A stretch of 64,000 nt of DNA, taken from assembly GCA_030424545.1 (NCBI GenBank), contig JAUHWL010000001.1, positions 248,001 through 312,000 on the forward strand. Reading direction: 5' to 3'. Shown here piece by piece: positions 1 through 8,486 of the stretch (positions within the stretch are counted from its first letter, which is position 1; the number at the start of each line of letters is the position of its first letter). Under the pieces are notes generated by a model, which was not told the origin of the DNA, did not search any database, and was given only the letters and a program-made list of their open reading frames with translations. The DNA comes from Bacteroidia bacterium (GTDB lineage: Bacteria; Bacteroidota; Bacteroidia; Flavobacteriales; Schleiferiaceae). Position numbers and translations under genes: made by a program.

Positions 1-2
1 AA

Positions 3-1025
3 ACTGCATTTGGTTTTCAAAGCTATGCATACAAAGGTTTAGAAACAGGTAGCAAAGACGAGGTAAGTTATGTGCTTAAGCAAGATAAAATACGCATTGT
101 TTTAACCACTCCTCTAAATAGCAAAAGCCCTATTAACGATCATATTGTTAAACATGGTGATGGCGTAAAAGTAACAGCCCTTTGGGTAGAAGATGCACGC
201 AGCGCGTGGGAAGAAACTACCAAACGTGGAGCGAAGAGTTACATGGAACCAACCGTGGAAAAAGATGAGCATGGCGAAGTTGTGCGTGCCGGAATTTACA
301 CTTATGGCGAAACCGTACACATGTTTGTAGAGCGCAAAAACTACAAAGGCGCATTTTTACCTGGTTTTGTAGAGTGGAAGAGCGACTACAACCCAGAGCC
401 TACAGGATTAAAATATATAGACCACATGGTAGGCAACGTAGGTTGGAATCAAATGAATGTGTGGGTAAAATGGTATGAAGATGTAATGGGCTTTGTAAAC
501 TTCCTTTCGTTTGATGACAAGCAAATTCACACCGAATATTCTGCATTAATGAGTAAGGTGATGAGCAACGGAAATGGCCGCATCAAGTTCCCAATAAACG
601 AACCAGCTAAAGGAAACAAACGCAGCCAAATTGAAGAATACTTAGATTTTTACGAAGGCGCTGGTGTACAACACTTAGCATTGGCTACTGATGACATTAT
701 TAAAACAGTTAGCCAATTAAAGGCGCGTGGCGTAGAGTTTTTGCCACCTCCACCACAAACATATTATGACGAAATTCCTGGACGTTTGGGTAGCCATATG
801 GACATGATGAATGAAGATATAAAAGAGCTACAGAAACTTTCTATTTTGGTAGATGCCGATGAAGAAGGTTATTTGTTGCAAATCTTTACCAAACCATTAG
901 AAGATCGTCCAACATTATTTTTTGAAATTATACAACGCATGGGCGCCAAAGGTTTTGGAGCAGGAAACTTTAAAGCTCTTTTTGAAAGCATAGAACGTGA
1001 ACAAGAAAAACGCGGAACGCTGTAG
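3..1025 (+). CDS. hpd: 4-hydroxyphenylpyruvate dioxygenase, 5' end outside window
   Basis: Non-haem Fe(II) enzyme of tyrosine catabolism that converts 4-hydroxyphenylpyruvate to homogentisate. About 340 residues are visible. The reading frame is open to the window edge with typical family sequence (FGFQSYAYKGLETG), so the true start lies a few dozen codons upstream; the first in-window ATG (72) is internal. The three iron ligands can be placed: His in IDHMVGN (codon 423), His in GVQHLAL (codon 672) and Glu in FFEIIQR (codon 924). The C-terminal GAGNFKALFESIEREQ is also typical. A strong hairpin terminator follows. Homogentisate dioxygenase is not in the window and may lie upstream. Confidence 0.95.
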   Translation, partial: TAFGFQSYAYKGLETGSKDEVSYVLKQDKIRIVLTTPLNSKSPINDHIVKHGDGVKVTALWVEDARSAWEETTKRGAKSYMEPTVEKDEHGEVVRAGIYTYGETVHMFVERKNYKGAFLPGFVEWKSDYNPEPTGLKYIDHMVGNVGWNQMNVWVKWYEDVMGFVNFLSFDDKQIHTEYSALMSKVMSNGNGRIKFPINEPAKGNKRSQIEEYLDFYEGAGVQHLALATDDIIKTVSQLKARGVEFLPPPPQTYYDEIPGRLGSHMDMMNEDIKELQKLSILVDADEEGYLLQIFTKPLEDRPTLFFEIIQRMGAKGFGAGNFKALFESIEREQEKRGTL

Positions 1026-1042
1026 CGATTTTGCATTTTATT

Positions 1043-1079
1043 AAAAAACCCGATTGACGAAAAGTTAATCGGGTTTTTT
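1043..1079 (+). terminator. Intrinsic terminator after hpd
   Basis: Perfect inverted repeat AAAAAACCCGATT / AATCGGGTTTTTT with a 10-base loop, ending in a T run, 17 bases after the hpd stop. Confidence 0.9.
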
Positions 1080-1252
1080 GTGCGTTGCAAAACGCTTTTA
1101 AAGTTTCAAACTATAAAAGGGTTGAAAATGGTTTAATTCGAGAAGTGTTTTCTATGTTTTAAAACTCTTCATCCTTTTAAAACGTAGCAAGCTCTGAAGA
1201 TTAAATCAACAACAGATTTTCCTTTTCTTTACAACACAAAAGTCAATTCCTG

Positions 1253-1987
1253 ATGAAAAAAGTATTGGTTTTTCTTCTTGCCATAAGTAGTATGTTGTTG
1301 CAAGCGCAACCGTTTTCGTTTGGCGCTCATTTTAACCTTGCAACACCATTAGGTCCTCAACCATTTGGCAGCACTAACCTAGCAAATTATACAGGCAAAG
1401 AATTTGGAGCACCGGGTATTGGCCTTGGTGGCGGAGTTGAGTTTAATTGTTTTATTACTGATCGTTTTTCAGCAGGAGTTGGCGTAGATTTTACAAGTTT
1501 TAGTTTTGGGCCATCAAGCACTGGCGGACAAGGTTTGGTTTATGACAATTATTATTCTTTTGAGTCTACGGCTAGTACGATTCCACTTACAATTAACATC
1601 AAATATTTGCTAACTAAAAAAGCGATAAAACCTTATATAGGTTTTGCCACAGGTTTTGCTTTTTACAATCAAACCAAAACAGTAACATCGGTATCAGGTG
1701 ATTTTATTACTGATCCATATTGGCGTGAAACGAGCAAATTATCTTGGAAGCAAAACGGTTTTTTTGTGCAGCCAAGATTTGGGCTTTTCTATAAAATTTC
1801 TGAAGAAGTTGCTATAGATTTTAGTTTACAGTACACGGCAATGTTTAATAATTTAGAACAGGATTATAATATTACAACCACCACAAAAAACGGCAACACG
1901 CAAACTATAAACATGTTAGCTTGGCAAGCTGAACCAACCAACTATGTAGAAATTCGTTTAGGTATTATTCTTTATTTGTCGAAATAA
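1253..1987 (+). CDS. Outer-membrane beta-barrel protein
   Basis: A 244-residue secreted protein. Residues 1-19 form a signal peptide (Lys-Lys, hydrophobic core, LQAQ cleavage region). The rest is glycine- and aromatic-rich with alternating hydrophobic strands (GVGVDFTSF, YIGFATGF, FFVQPRFGLFYKI), and the last strand ends in ILYLSK, as in small Bacteroidota porin-like barrels (OMP_b-brl/PorT-like). It stands alone between hpd and the CxxCH protein. No specific ligand or partner can be named. Confidence 0.75.
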   Translation: MKKVLVFLLAISSMLLQAQPFSFGAHFNLATPLGPQPFGSTNLANYTGKEFGAPGIGLGGGVEFNCFITDRFSAGVGVDFTSFSFGPSSTGGQGLVYDNYYSFESTASTIPLTINIKYLLTKKAIKPYIGFATGFAFYNQTKTVTSVSGDFITDPYWRETSKLSWKQNGFFVQPRFGLFYKISEEVAIDFSLQYTAMFNNLEQDYNITTTTKNGNTQTINMLAWQAEPTNYVEIRLGIILYLSK

Positions 1988-1997
1988 ATTGCTTGAT

Positions 1998-2038
1998 ACA
2001 ATCAAAACCCGGTTGAGGCATGTTAATCAGGTTTTTTT
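1998..2038 (+). terminator. Weak terminator-like hairpin
   Basis: Imperfect inverted repeat AAAACCCGGTT / AATCAGGTTTTTT followed by T residues, just after the beta-barrel gene. Pairing is incomplete, so confidence is modest. Confidence 0.45.
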
Positions 2039-2188
2039 ATATTTTAAAAGGATTCGGGGATAGTCTAAATAGGCGGAAAAAAGCACCGCGAACGTCAGCT
2101 GATTCTAAGCACTTGATTTAAACAACGTCAACTTTTTAAAAAATATGTTGTTATTTGGATACTTTATTTATTAATTTCAAAAATCAAC

Positions 2189-3004
2189 ATGAGAAAATCA
2201 AAGATTACTCCCCTACTATTTTTAGGTGCTATGCTTCTTATTGGGGGCAACGTTTTTACAAACGCGGGCGGTGTTACAGCCGCATTAAGTGGAAGCCCGT
2301 TAAGTAATGGCACTTGTACAAATTGTCACGGTGGAGCAAGCGTTACAGCACAAACCGTAAGCGTAACAACTAATATTCCGGCAACAGGTTTTGAAGAAAA
2401 CACCGACTATATTATTACGGTAAAAGCACAAGGTAACGGAGCAACTGCCGTAAAGGGTGGGTTTAATACTACCATTGAGACACAATCTATGAATGTGGGA
2501 AACATAGGCACATTAACCGGTGGTGGTGCACAAACCACGGTAAATTTGGCTACACACAAATCGTCTAGCAATACGTTTGTAAACGATAGTTTAGTATGGA
2601 AATTTACGTGGAACTCGGGTACAGCTCAAAACGCAACCATATACACAGCTGTAAATTTTGCCAACGGAAATGCCGCCACAACGGGTGATGCAATTCATAC
2701 AACAACTTTGGCGCTAAACAAATCTACCATTGGGCTTGAAGAAAATACTTTGGCCGATGTTGGCGTTTATCCCAACCCCGCATCAGAATACATTACCGTT
2801 TCTGCTTTGTTGAAAAAAGAAAACAGCTTGAATATAAAACTGTATGATTTGCAAGGGCGTGAAGTAGCGGAATTATTAAACAATTATTACTCGCAAGGTA
2901 TTGTAGAAGAGACAATTAATCTGCCTCGTTTAGCTTCAGGAAATTATATACTAAGCATAGCCAACGATACTGAAATCCAAACAGAACGCATTATGATTAA
3001 ATAA
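2189..3004 (+). CDS. Choice-of-anchor V-type secreted protein with CxxCH motif and T9SS type A signal
   Basis: A 271-residue exported protein. Residues 1-26 are a signal peptide. A CTNCHGG segment near residue 43 matches both the opening of choice-of-anchor V proteins and the c-type haem motif CxxCH. Beta-rich Reeler-like sequence fills about 55-180. Residues about 195-271 form a type A T9SS sorting domain (VGVYPNPASEYITV, ending GNYILSIANDTEI...IMIK), so it should cross the outer membrane and be attached or released at the surface. It is monocistronic, with a strong terminator after it. Haem binding is possible but not shown. Confidence 0.8.
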   Translation: MRKSKITPLLFLGAMLLIGGNVFTNAGGVTAALSGSPLSNGTCTNCHGGASVTAQTVSVTTNIPATGFEENTDYIITVKAQGNGATAVKGGFNTTIETQSMNVGNIGTLTGGGAQTTVNLATHKSSSNTFVNDSLVWKFTWNSGTAQNATIYTAVNFANGNAATTGDAIHTTTLALNKSTIGLEENTLADVGVYPNPASEYITVSALLKKENSLNIKLYDLQGREVAELLNNYYSQGIVEETINLPRLASGNYILSIANDTEIQTERIMIK

Positions 3005-3040
3005 CTACGTTCAAGACTTTATAAAGCTTTATAACATATA

Positions 3041-3088
3041 AATCTTGTGGCCTTTTCTAAATGTGCAAAAGGCCACAAGATTTTTTTT
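3041..3088. terminator. Bidirectional intrinsic terminator
   Basis: Perfect 16-bp stem (AATCTTGTGGCCTTTT and its complement, loop of 10) between two convergent genes, with T runs on both strands. It serves the secreted CxxCH gene and the glutamate-synthase-like gene. Confidence 0.92.
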
Positions 3089-4625
3089 AACTTTCTTTAT
3101 CAATAGGGGTTTTTAGGTGCAAGTAGTAGTTTGCTTTTCTTATTTCATTTAAATCTTCGTACGACATTGAGTTACCATCAATTTGTTTAAAGATAAAGGA
3201 CGGGTTTAGGTCATCAATAGAGTTGCATCCTGTTGCAGCCAACAAATCCATAAAATCTTCTAAAACGGCCTCGTGGTAATTTTTTACGCGTTGCCATTTT
3301 TCTTTCACTACTAAGCCACGCATCAACCTCGGATTGTTGGTAGCAACCCCCGTTGGGCACGTGTTTTTGTGGCACTCTAATGCTTGTATACAGCCTAAGG
3401 CCAACATCATGGCGCGGGCCGAATTACATAAATCAGCCCCTAAACTCAAGGCTTTAAGCACGTCAAAACCATCTATTATTTTACCTGAAGTAATGATTTT
3501 AATATCCTTTTTAAGGTTGTGCTTTTTTAGGGTTTCTACCACAAACATAAGGGCATTTTCCCACGGCATACCCACATGGTCTGAGAATGTGATGGGCGCA
3601 GCACCGGTACCGCCTTCGGCACCATCTACAGTTATAAAATCGGGTTTTATTCCGGTTTCTACCATGGCTTTGCAAATCCTATCAAACTCCGCAGGGTTAC
3701 CCACACACAGTTTAAAACCAACGGGTTTACCGCCCGATAAGTCGCGTAAGCGCGCAATAAAATGCAAGAGTCCATCATAGCTTTTAAATGCGGTGTGGCC
3801 CGGAGGAGAAAAAATAGTGGTGTGCGGTTTTACGCCACGTATGCGCGCAATTTCTTCGTTGTTTTTAGAGGCGGGTAAAATACCGCCATGCCCCGGTTTG
3901 GCGCCTTGAGAAAGTTTTACTTCAATAAGTTTTACTTCGGGTATTGTGGCGCTTTTGGTAAACATTTCATCAGAAAAGTTTCCGTGTTCATCGCGGCAGC
4001 CAAAGTAACCTGTACCAATTTGGTAGCAAATATCGCCACCTAACTTGTGAAAATCTGAGATGCTACCCTCGCCTGTGTTGTGGTAAAAATTACCGGCCTT
4101 GGCGCCTAAGTTAAGGGCCGATATAGCATTTTTGCTGAGGGAGCCATAACTCATGGCCGAAACGTTGAGTAAACTTGCCGCATAGGGCTGCTTGCACTCT
4201 GGGCCTCCAATGGTAACGCGTGGCGGTTGCTCATGGGCAAGCTTAGGAAACATAGAATGTCGTACCCACTCAATATTGTCGTTTTGTAAATCTAGTTCTG
4301 TACCAAAAGGGTGATTGTCGTTTTGCTTTTTGGCGCGCGAGTAAATGTACGTGCGCTGATTGCGATTTAAGGGTTTTCCGTCCATATCGCTTTCTACAAA
4401 ATACTGACGAATTTCTGGGCCAATACCTTCTAGCATATAGCGCATGTGGCCAATTACAGGGAAGTTTCGTAAAATGGTATGCTTGGGTTGGAAATAATCA
4501 TACAGTGCTAACAATAAAAGCGCACCAATAATTGCCACCAATGTGTACTCCGGAAAATAGAGGATAAGGTAAAAGAACGCAAGTGCAATCAGGGAAATGT
4601 TTAAAAATCGGATGACATTTTTCAT
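3087..4625 (-). CDS. Membrane-anchored FMN-binding glutamate synthase family protein
   Basis: A 512-residue protein equivalent to the FMN/Fe-S synthase domain of glutamate synthase, without the N-terminal glutamine amidotransferase. From the chosen start at 4625 (MKNVIRF) a hydrophobic segment covers about residues 8-45. The alpha/beta barrel follows with MSYGSLS, the loop GAEGGTGAAP and a cysteine cluster C-x5-C-x4-C (GCIQALECHKNTCPTG) that matches the [3Fe-4S] ligands of glutamate synthases. An in-frame upstream ATG at 4733 would add 36 poorly typical residues. The family is common in bacteria, but its substrate is not established, so glutamate formation should not be assumed. Confidence 0.85.
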   Translation of the reverse strand: MKNVIRFLNISLIALAFFYLILYFPEYTLVAIIGALLLLALYDYFQPKHTILRNFPVIGHMRYMLEGIGPEIRQYFVESDMDGKPLNRNQRTYIYSRAKKQNDNHPFGTELDLQNDNIEWVRHSMFPKLAHEQPPRVTIGGPECKQPYAASLLNVSAMSYGSLSKNAISALNLGAKAGNFYHNTGEGSISDFHKLGGDICYQIGTGYFGCRDEHGNFSDEMFTKSATIPEVKLIEVKLSQGAKPGHGGILPASKNNEEIARIRGVKPHTTIFSPPGHTAFKSYDGLLHFIARLRDLSGGKPVGFKLCVGNPAEFDRICKAMVETGIKPDFITVDGAEGGTGAAPITFSDHVGMPWENALMFVVETLKKHNLKKDIKIITSGKIIDGFDVLKALSLGADLCNSARAMMLALGCIQALECHKNTCPTGVATNNPRLMRGLVVKEKWQRVKNYHEAVLEDFMDLLAATGCNSIDDLNPSFIFKQIDGNSMSYEDLNEIRKANYYLHLKTPIDKES

Positions 4626-4804
4626 AATAAAACGAGTTACATTTTTTGTGTTTACACGCACAAATTTCAACAGGTGAAGATATGACCACTTTTGCGATTT
4701 TGCACGTTTATTAACAGTATTTAAAATGTGCAATACAACGTATATTTTACCGGAAAAAAAGCGTTAAAATCTTAGTTGTGAATGGTGATGCGTAAAAAAC
4801 CAAA

Positions 4805-5611
4805 CTATTTAAAAACCCGAAACACAGGTACGTATATAATACCGTCTTCATCACGCTTGCCGCCAAATTTTTGCCATGTTTTAATGCTTTCTGGGTTAAG
4901 CTTTAGCTTTACGGTTGTGCTATTGTAAAAACCGTGCACAACACCAACAATAGGGCTGCCACCATACCCGCGCGGCATAAAAGCAACAACATCATTTTGT
5001 TTGAAATCGGCTTTGTTTTGTGTAAGCAGGTTAACATCTTTTAAATTGGCATAACCGCTAAAAGAATGCAAGAGCTTGTTGTTTTTGCTTGCCTCATCTA
5101 ACTCTATATGAACTATTTTGTCTGAAATCCATTTTACGGTGCCCAGCAAAGATTGATGAAGCAGCACGCCATCATCGTATTTAAAGGTAATGCGGTCTCC
5201 TTGTGTTAAGTTATACGTAGCAACATCTTGTATTGCGCTGTTGGTAGTGCTTTCATACTGTTTTGTTGCAAAGTTTAGGTTGGCAGAAATAATAAGTTTA
5301 TGCTGATAGTACAGAAAGAAATAGTTTGTTTTTTCTTCGTCAACCGAGACGTTTATGAATTGGTTTGGCAAAAACCCACTGCGTTTATCGTTTAGCAATA
5401 TTCGGGCTTCGGCCATCATAGGTTTTTTGTTTTTTCCTCCAAAACCTAAAAAATAATTGCGTGTTGTTTGCGCTTTTATTTGTGCGGTTTTGGGTGGCAA
5501 AAATTCATCGTTTACACTTACATGGTATGTTGGTGTATGCAGTGTATAGCAACTTGTAATACTTAAAAACAAGGTAAAGGCAGCAAGGTATTTTGCGGTT
5601 TTTGTCATCAT
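4805..5611 (-). CDS. Hypothetical lipoprotein
   Basis: A 268-residue protein with a lipoprotein signal peptide (LSITSC lipobox, Cys about residue 21), so probably membrane-attached on the periplasmic side or at the surface. The body is rich in beta-strand-like sequence without a recognised domain (a GDRITFKYDDG stretch and a C-terminal VPVFRVFK). A second ATG one codon downstream could be the start. It is convergent with no gene and divergent from the DUF5686 gene. Confidence 0.65.
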   Translation of the reverse strand: MMTKTAKYLAAFTLFLSITSCYTLHTPTYHVSVNDEFLPPKTAQIKAQTTRNYFLGFGGKNKKPMMAEARILLNDKRSGFLPNQFINVSVDEEKTNYFFLYYQHKLIISANLNFATKQYESTTNSAIQDVATYNLTQGDRITFKYDDGVLLHQSLLGTVKWISDKIVHIELDEASKNNKLLHSFSGYANLKDVNLLTQNKADFKQNDVVAFMPRGYGGSPIVGVVHGFYNSTTVKLKLNPESIKTWQKFGGKRDEDGIIYVPVFRVFK

Positions 5612-5805
5612 AAAATCCTAATAACGGAAGTAATTTTTTTAAGAAAGCACGTTTTGGTATGTGTGTGCCAATTTAGGTTAAGCAGGTTTAAAATTCAAGC
5701 ATTTTAAATTTGGTTGCCGTTAAATAGGTGCAACTACACGTTGGGTTTTTAGGTGTTTGTTTTACTCTAAAATTCTGCACCTTTACCCTCACATAAAAAC
5801 TACAC

Positions 5806-8256
5806 ATGCGCTTTCCCTTTTTAATCATTCTAGCATTGTTTGGCTTTGCGGCTTTTGCTCAGCCTCAAAAATTAACAGGTCAGGTTTTTGATAAGGCAAC
5901 AGAAAAGCCTCTTCCGTTTGTTAATATCACCATCAACAATTCTCGTCAAGGTACAAGTGCCGATATAGATGGCCGCTTTAACATTAGCCATTTTCAGCCC
6001 GTAACCACACTTACATTTAGTTTTATTGGTTACAAAAAACAAACGCTAACCATTACCAACGGCACAAAACTGCCGCTAAAGATTTACTTAGAAGAAACAA
6101 CCACAGAGCTGCAAGAAATAGAGGTGGTTGCTGGCGAAAACCCCGCACACCGCATTATAAAAAATGCCGTTGCCAACCGTAAAAAAAACGACCCGAAAAA
6201 TTTAGAATCGTTTTCGTACACATCATACAACAAGTTTATTGTTACGCTGCAAAAAGATTTTGTTGAGGAAAACAAGGGCGAAAGCTTACTAGAGGTATAT
6301 GAGGTGGTGCAAGATACCAACCTGCAAGAAATTGAGGCGTTTATGAAAAAACAGCATTTGCTGATAATGGAAAGCGCCAGCGAGCGCAAGTATAAAAAGC
6401 CCAATTTAGACAACGAAGTTATTGTGGCAAATCGTGTAAGCGGACTAAAAAACCCCACGTTTGTGTTGTTGGCCAACCAACTACAAAGCTTTAGTTTTTA
6501 CGAAGATTTTGTAAGCGTTTTAGGGTTAGATTACCTAAACCCCATTACAACGGGGAGCACCAGAAAATACCTTTTTTTATTGCAAGATACCACGTATGCC
6601 GGGGCCGATACAACCTTTGTCATTTCTTTCGCCCCAAAAAAAGGCGCCAATTTTAGTGGATTAAAAGGGGTTTTGTATATAAACTCAAATGGCTGGGCGG
6701 TGCAAAATGTTTTGGCCAAACCAGAAATGGTTGAGAAAGATTTTAGCATAGAGATTCAACAACTATACAAACAGTTTGGTGGGGGAAGCTGGTTTCCGTT
6801 TCAAATGAATTATGATTTTACATTTCACAACATAGATTTAGAAGGAATTAAACCCAAGGGCATTGGCCGCACGTATTTAAGCAACGTAAAAATTAATCCG
6901 CCTTTGGCAAAAGCCGATTTTTCTAGAATAGATTTAAAAATAGAAGATGAGGCCACAAAAAAAGAAAACAACTATTGGGATAAATTTAGAACCGACACCC
7001 TCACCCAAAAAGAAAAGGAAACGTATCGCGTAATTGATAGCATTGGCAAGGCCGAAAATTTTGACGCAAAGCTTACGTGGCTAACCGCATTAACCGAAGG
7101 AAAAGTAAGATGGGGCTATTTTGATTTTCCGTTAAAGCACATTATGCGCTATAATTTATACGAAGGTTTTAGACTTGGTGCGGGAATAGAAACAAATAAT
7201 AAACTCTCTAGTTGGTTTACCGTGGGAGGTAATTATGGCTATGGTTTTAAAGACGAAACCATAAAATACGGCTACTATGGGTCTTTAAACCTGCACAACA
7301 AAACCAACCTAAAATTGGGGGGCGGATATCAGTTTGATATTTATGAAAGTGGTGGCGAACATTGGATAGATAAGCCACAGCGAACCATTTTGGCAGAAGG
7401 AAACACACGCCTACTATGGGTAGAGCAGTTTGACGAATTAAGCGAAGCCTATGGTTATGCATCTTGGCATCCCATACCCAATGTGCACACAAAAGTTCAA
7501 GTGAGCAGGCAAAACAGATATATGCCAGGAGAGTACGATTACCTCACCAAAAACCAAGAAGGAGAAATCGTTTGGCAAAATGGTTTTGTTGCAGGATTAA
7601 TACAAGCAACCGTACGTTGGGCACCAAACGAAAAATATATGGAAGGCCCGTTTGGTAGAAAGGCTATGGGCAGAACCTTTCCCGTTTTTACCGCGCAATA
7701 CACCCGTGGCCTGAATGATTTTTTAGACGGCACGTTAGATTTTCATCGGGTAGAAGTAAAGTTTAGACACGATGTAAAAACCAAAGAATTGGGTATTACA
7801 ACCTTTGCCGCAGAGGGCGGAAAAGTGTTTGGCGATGTACCTTATAGTTACCTGTACAATGGCCGCAGTAATTTGCCTGCCAGTTATGATGGACTGTTGT
7901 TGGTTGCAGACAAATACAGTTTTGAAACCATGCGGAACAATGAGTTTTTAAACGATCAGTTTGTACAAGCCATGTTTCGGCATAATTTTCAATCTAGGTT
8001 TTTAAAAATTGGCAATTGGGCGCCAGATGTAGAAGTGTTGGTGCGCGCACTTTGGGGAACTTTAAACAACCCAGAAAGACACCGCGGCATTAGCGTAAAA
8101 GAAGCCAAACTTGGTTTTTATGAAACAGGTTTAGAATTGAATAAAATATTTCAGTCTATAGGCGTTGGCGCCTATTACCGCTTTGGTCCAAACCAGTTGC
8201 CAGAAGCTGCAGACAACTGGGCGGTAAAATTATCGTACAGTGTGTACTTGTTTTAG
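5806..8256 (+). CDS. DUF5686 outer-membrane protein with carboxypeptidase-regulatory-like domain
   Basis: An 816-residue protein. Residues 1-18 are a signal peptide, and about 22-95 form a CarboxypepD_reg-like (TonB-associated) domain (TGQVFDKATEKPLPFVNI, DGRFNI, FIGYKKQTL). The remainder is DUF5686, ending in beta strands typical of outer-membrane barrels and a terminal aromatic (SYSVYLF). The family is widespread in Bacteroidota; its role is not defined and it is probably an envelope protein. The last 155 bp occur again at 12352-12506 as a gene remnant. Confidence 0.85.
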   Translation: MRFPFLIILALFGFAAFAQPQKLTGQVFDKATEKPLPFVNITINNSRQGTSADIDGRFNISHFQPVTTLTFSFIGYKKQTLTITNGTKLPLKIYLEETTTELQEIEVVAGENPAHRIIKNAVANRKKNDPKNLESFSYTSYNKFIVTLQKDFVEENKGESLLEVYEVVQDTNLQEIEAFMKKQHLLIMESASERKYKKPNLDNEVIVANRVSGLKNPTFVLLANQLQSFSFYEDFVSVLGLDYLNPITTGSTRKYLFLLQDTTYAGADTTFVISFAPKKGANFSGLKGVLYINSNGWAVQNVLAKPEMVEKDFSIEIQQLYKQFGGGSWFPFQMNYDFTFHNIDLEGIKPKGIGRTYLSNVKINPPLAKADFSRIDLKIEDEATKKENNYWDKFRTDTLTQKEKETYRVIDSIGKAENFDAKLTWLTALTEGKVRWGYFDFPLKHIMRYNLYEGFRLGAGIETNNKLSSWFTVGGNYGYGFKDETIKYGYYGSLNLHNKTNLKLGGGYQFDIYESGGEHWIDKPQRTILAEGNTRLLWVEQFDELSEAYGYASWHPIPNVHTKVQVSRQNRYMPGEYDYLTKNQEGEIVWQNGFVAGLIQATVRWAPNEKYMEGPFGRKAMGRTFPVFTAQYTRGLNDFLDGTLDFHRVEVKFRHDVKTKELGITTFAAEGGKVFGDVPYSYLYNGRSNLPASYDGLLLVADKYSFETMRNNEFLNDQFVQAMFRHNFQSRFLKIGNWAPDVEVLVRALWGTLNNPERHRGISVKEAKLGFYETGLELNKIFQSIGVGAYYRFGPNQLPEAADNWAVKLSYSVYLF

Positions 8257-8386
8257 AATATTAATTAGCGAGAAGAGATAGTAAAGACGAAAGTTTTAGC
8301 ACATCAGAATGTGTTTACTCATTCATACTTTTTTTAATTGTTGTGTATAGTTATCTTGCTCATTCAATTTTAAACCTATAGAAAAA

Positions 8387-8486
8387 ATGACAAACCTTTA
8401 CCTACCTACCTACCTACCTACCTACCTGCCTACCGCGGATATGGCGTACATTACAGAAAAATGTAGCCTATAAAATCATCGTAATT
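8387..8486 (+). promoter_or_regulatory. Candidate phase-variable 5' leader and upstream start of the T9SS beta-helix gene
   Basis: An ATG at 8387 follows an A6 run typical of Bacteroidota start regions. It reads through the TACC tract but meets TAA at 8471. The frame of the downstream gene is open from 8391 and, just before its first ATG (8487), encodes NVAYKIIVIMGLLL, which completes a signal peptide with a positive n-region. The distance from ATG 8387 to ATG 8487 is 100 bases, so removing one 4-bp unit (96) or adding two (108) joins the two frames. This is the layout of a translational ON/OFF switch. Confidence 0.6.
8399..8434 (+). repeat. TACC tetranucleotide tract
   Basis: Seven perfect TACC units (8399-8426), one TGCC variant (8427-8430) and a final TACC (8431-8434), nine units in all. 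No other tract of this kind was seen in the window. It lies between a candidate start codon and the signal peptide of a surface protein. Confidence 0.97.

Noticed and set aside
8399-8434. CRISPR-like or VNTR structure of the TACC tract
   Set aside because: Units are 4 bp without spacers; it is a simple-sequence repeat.
8387-8473. A 28-codon peptide with YLPT repeats read from ATG 8387
   Set aside because: In this register it ends at TAA 8471 and is best explained as the OFF product of the phase-variable gene, not as a gene of its own.
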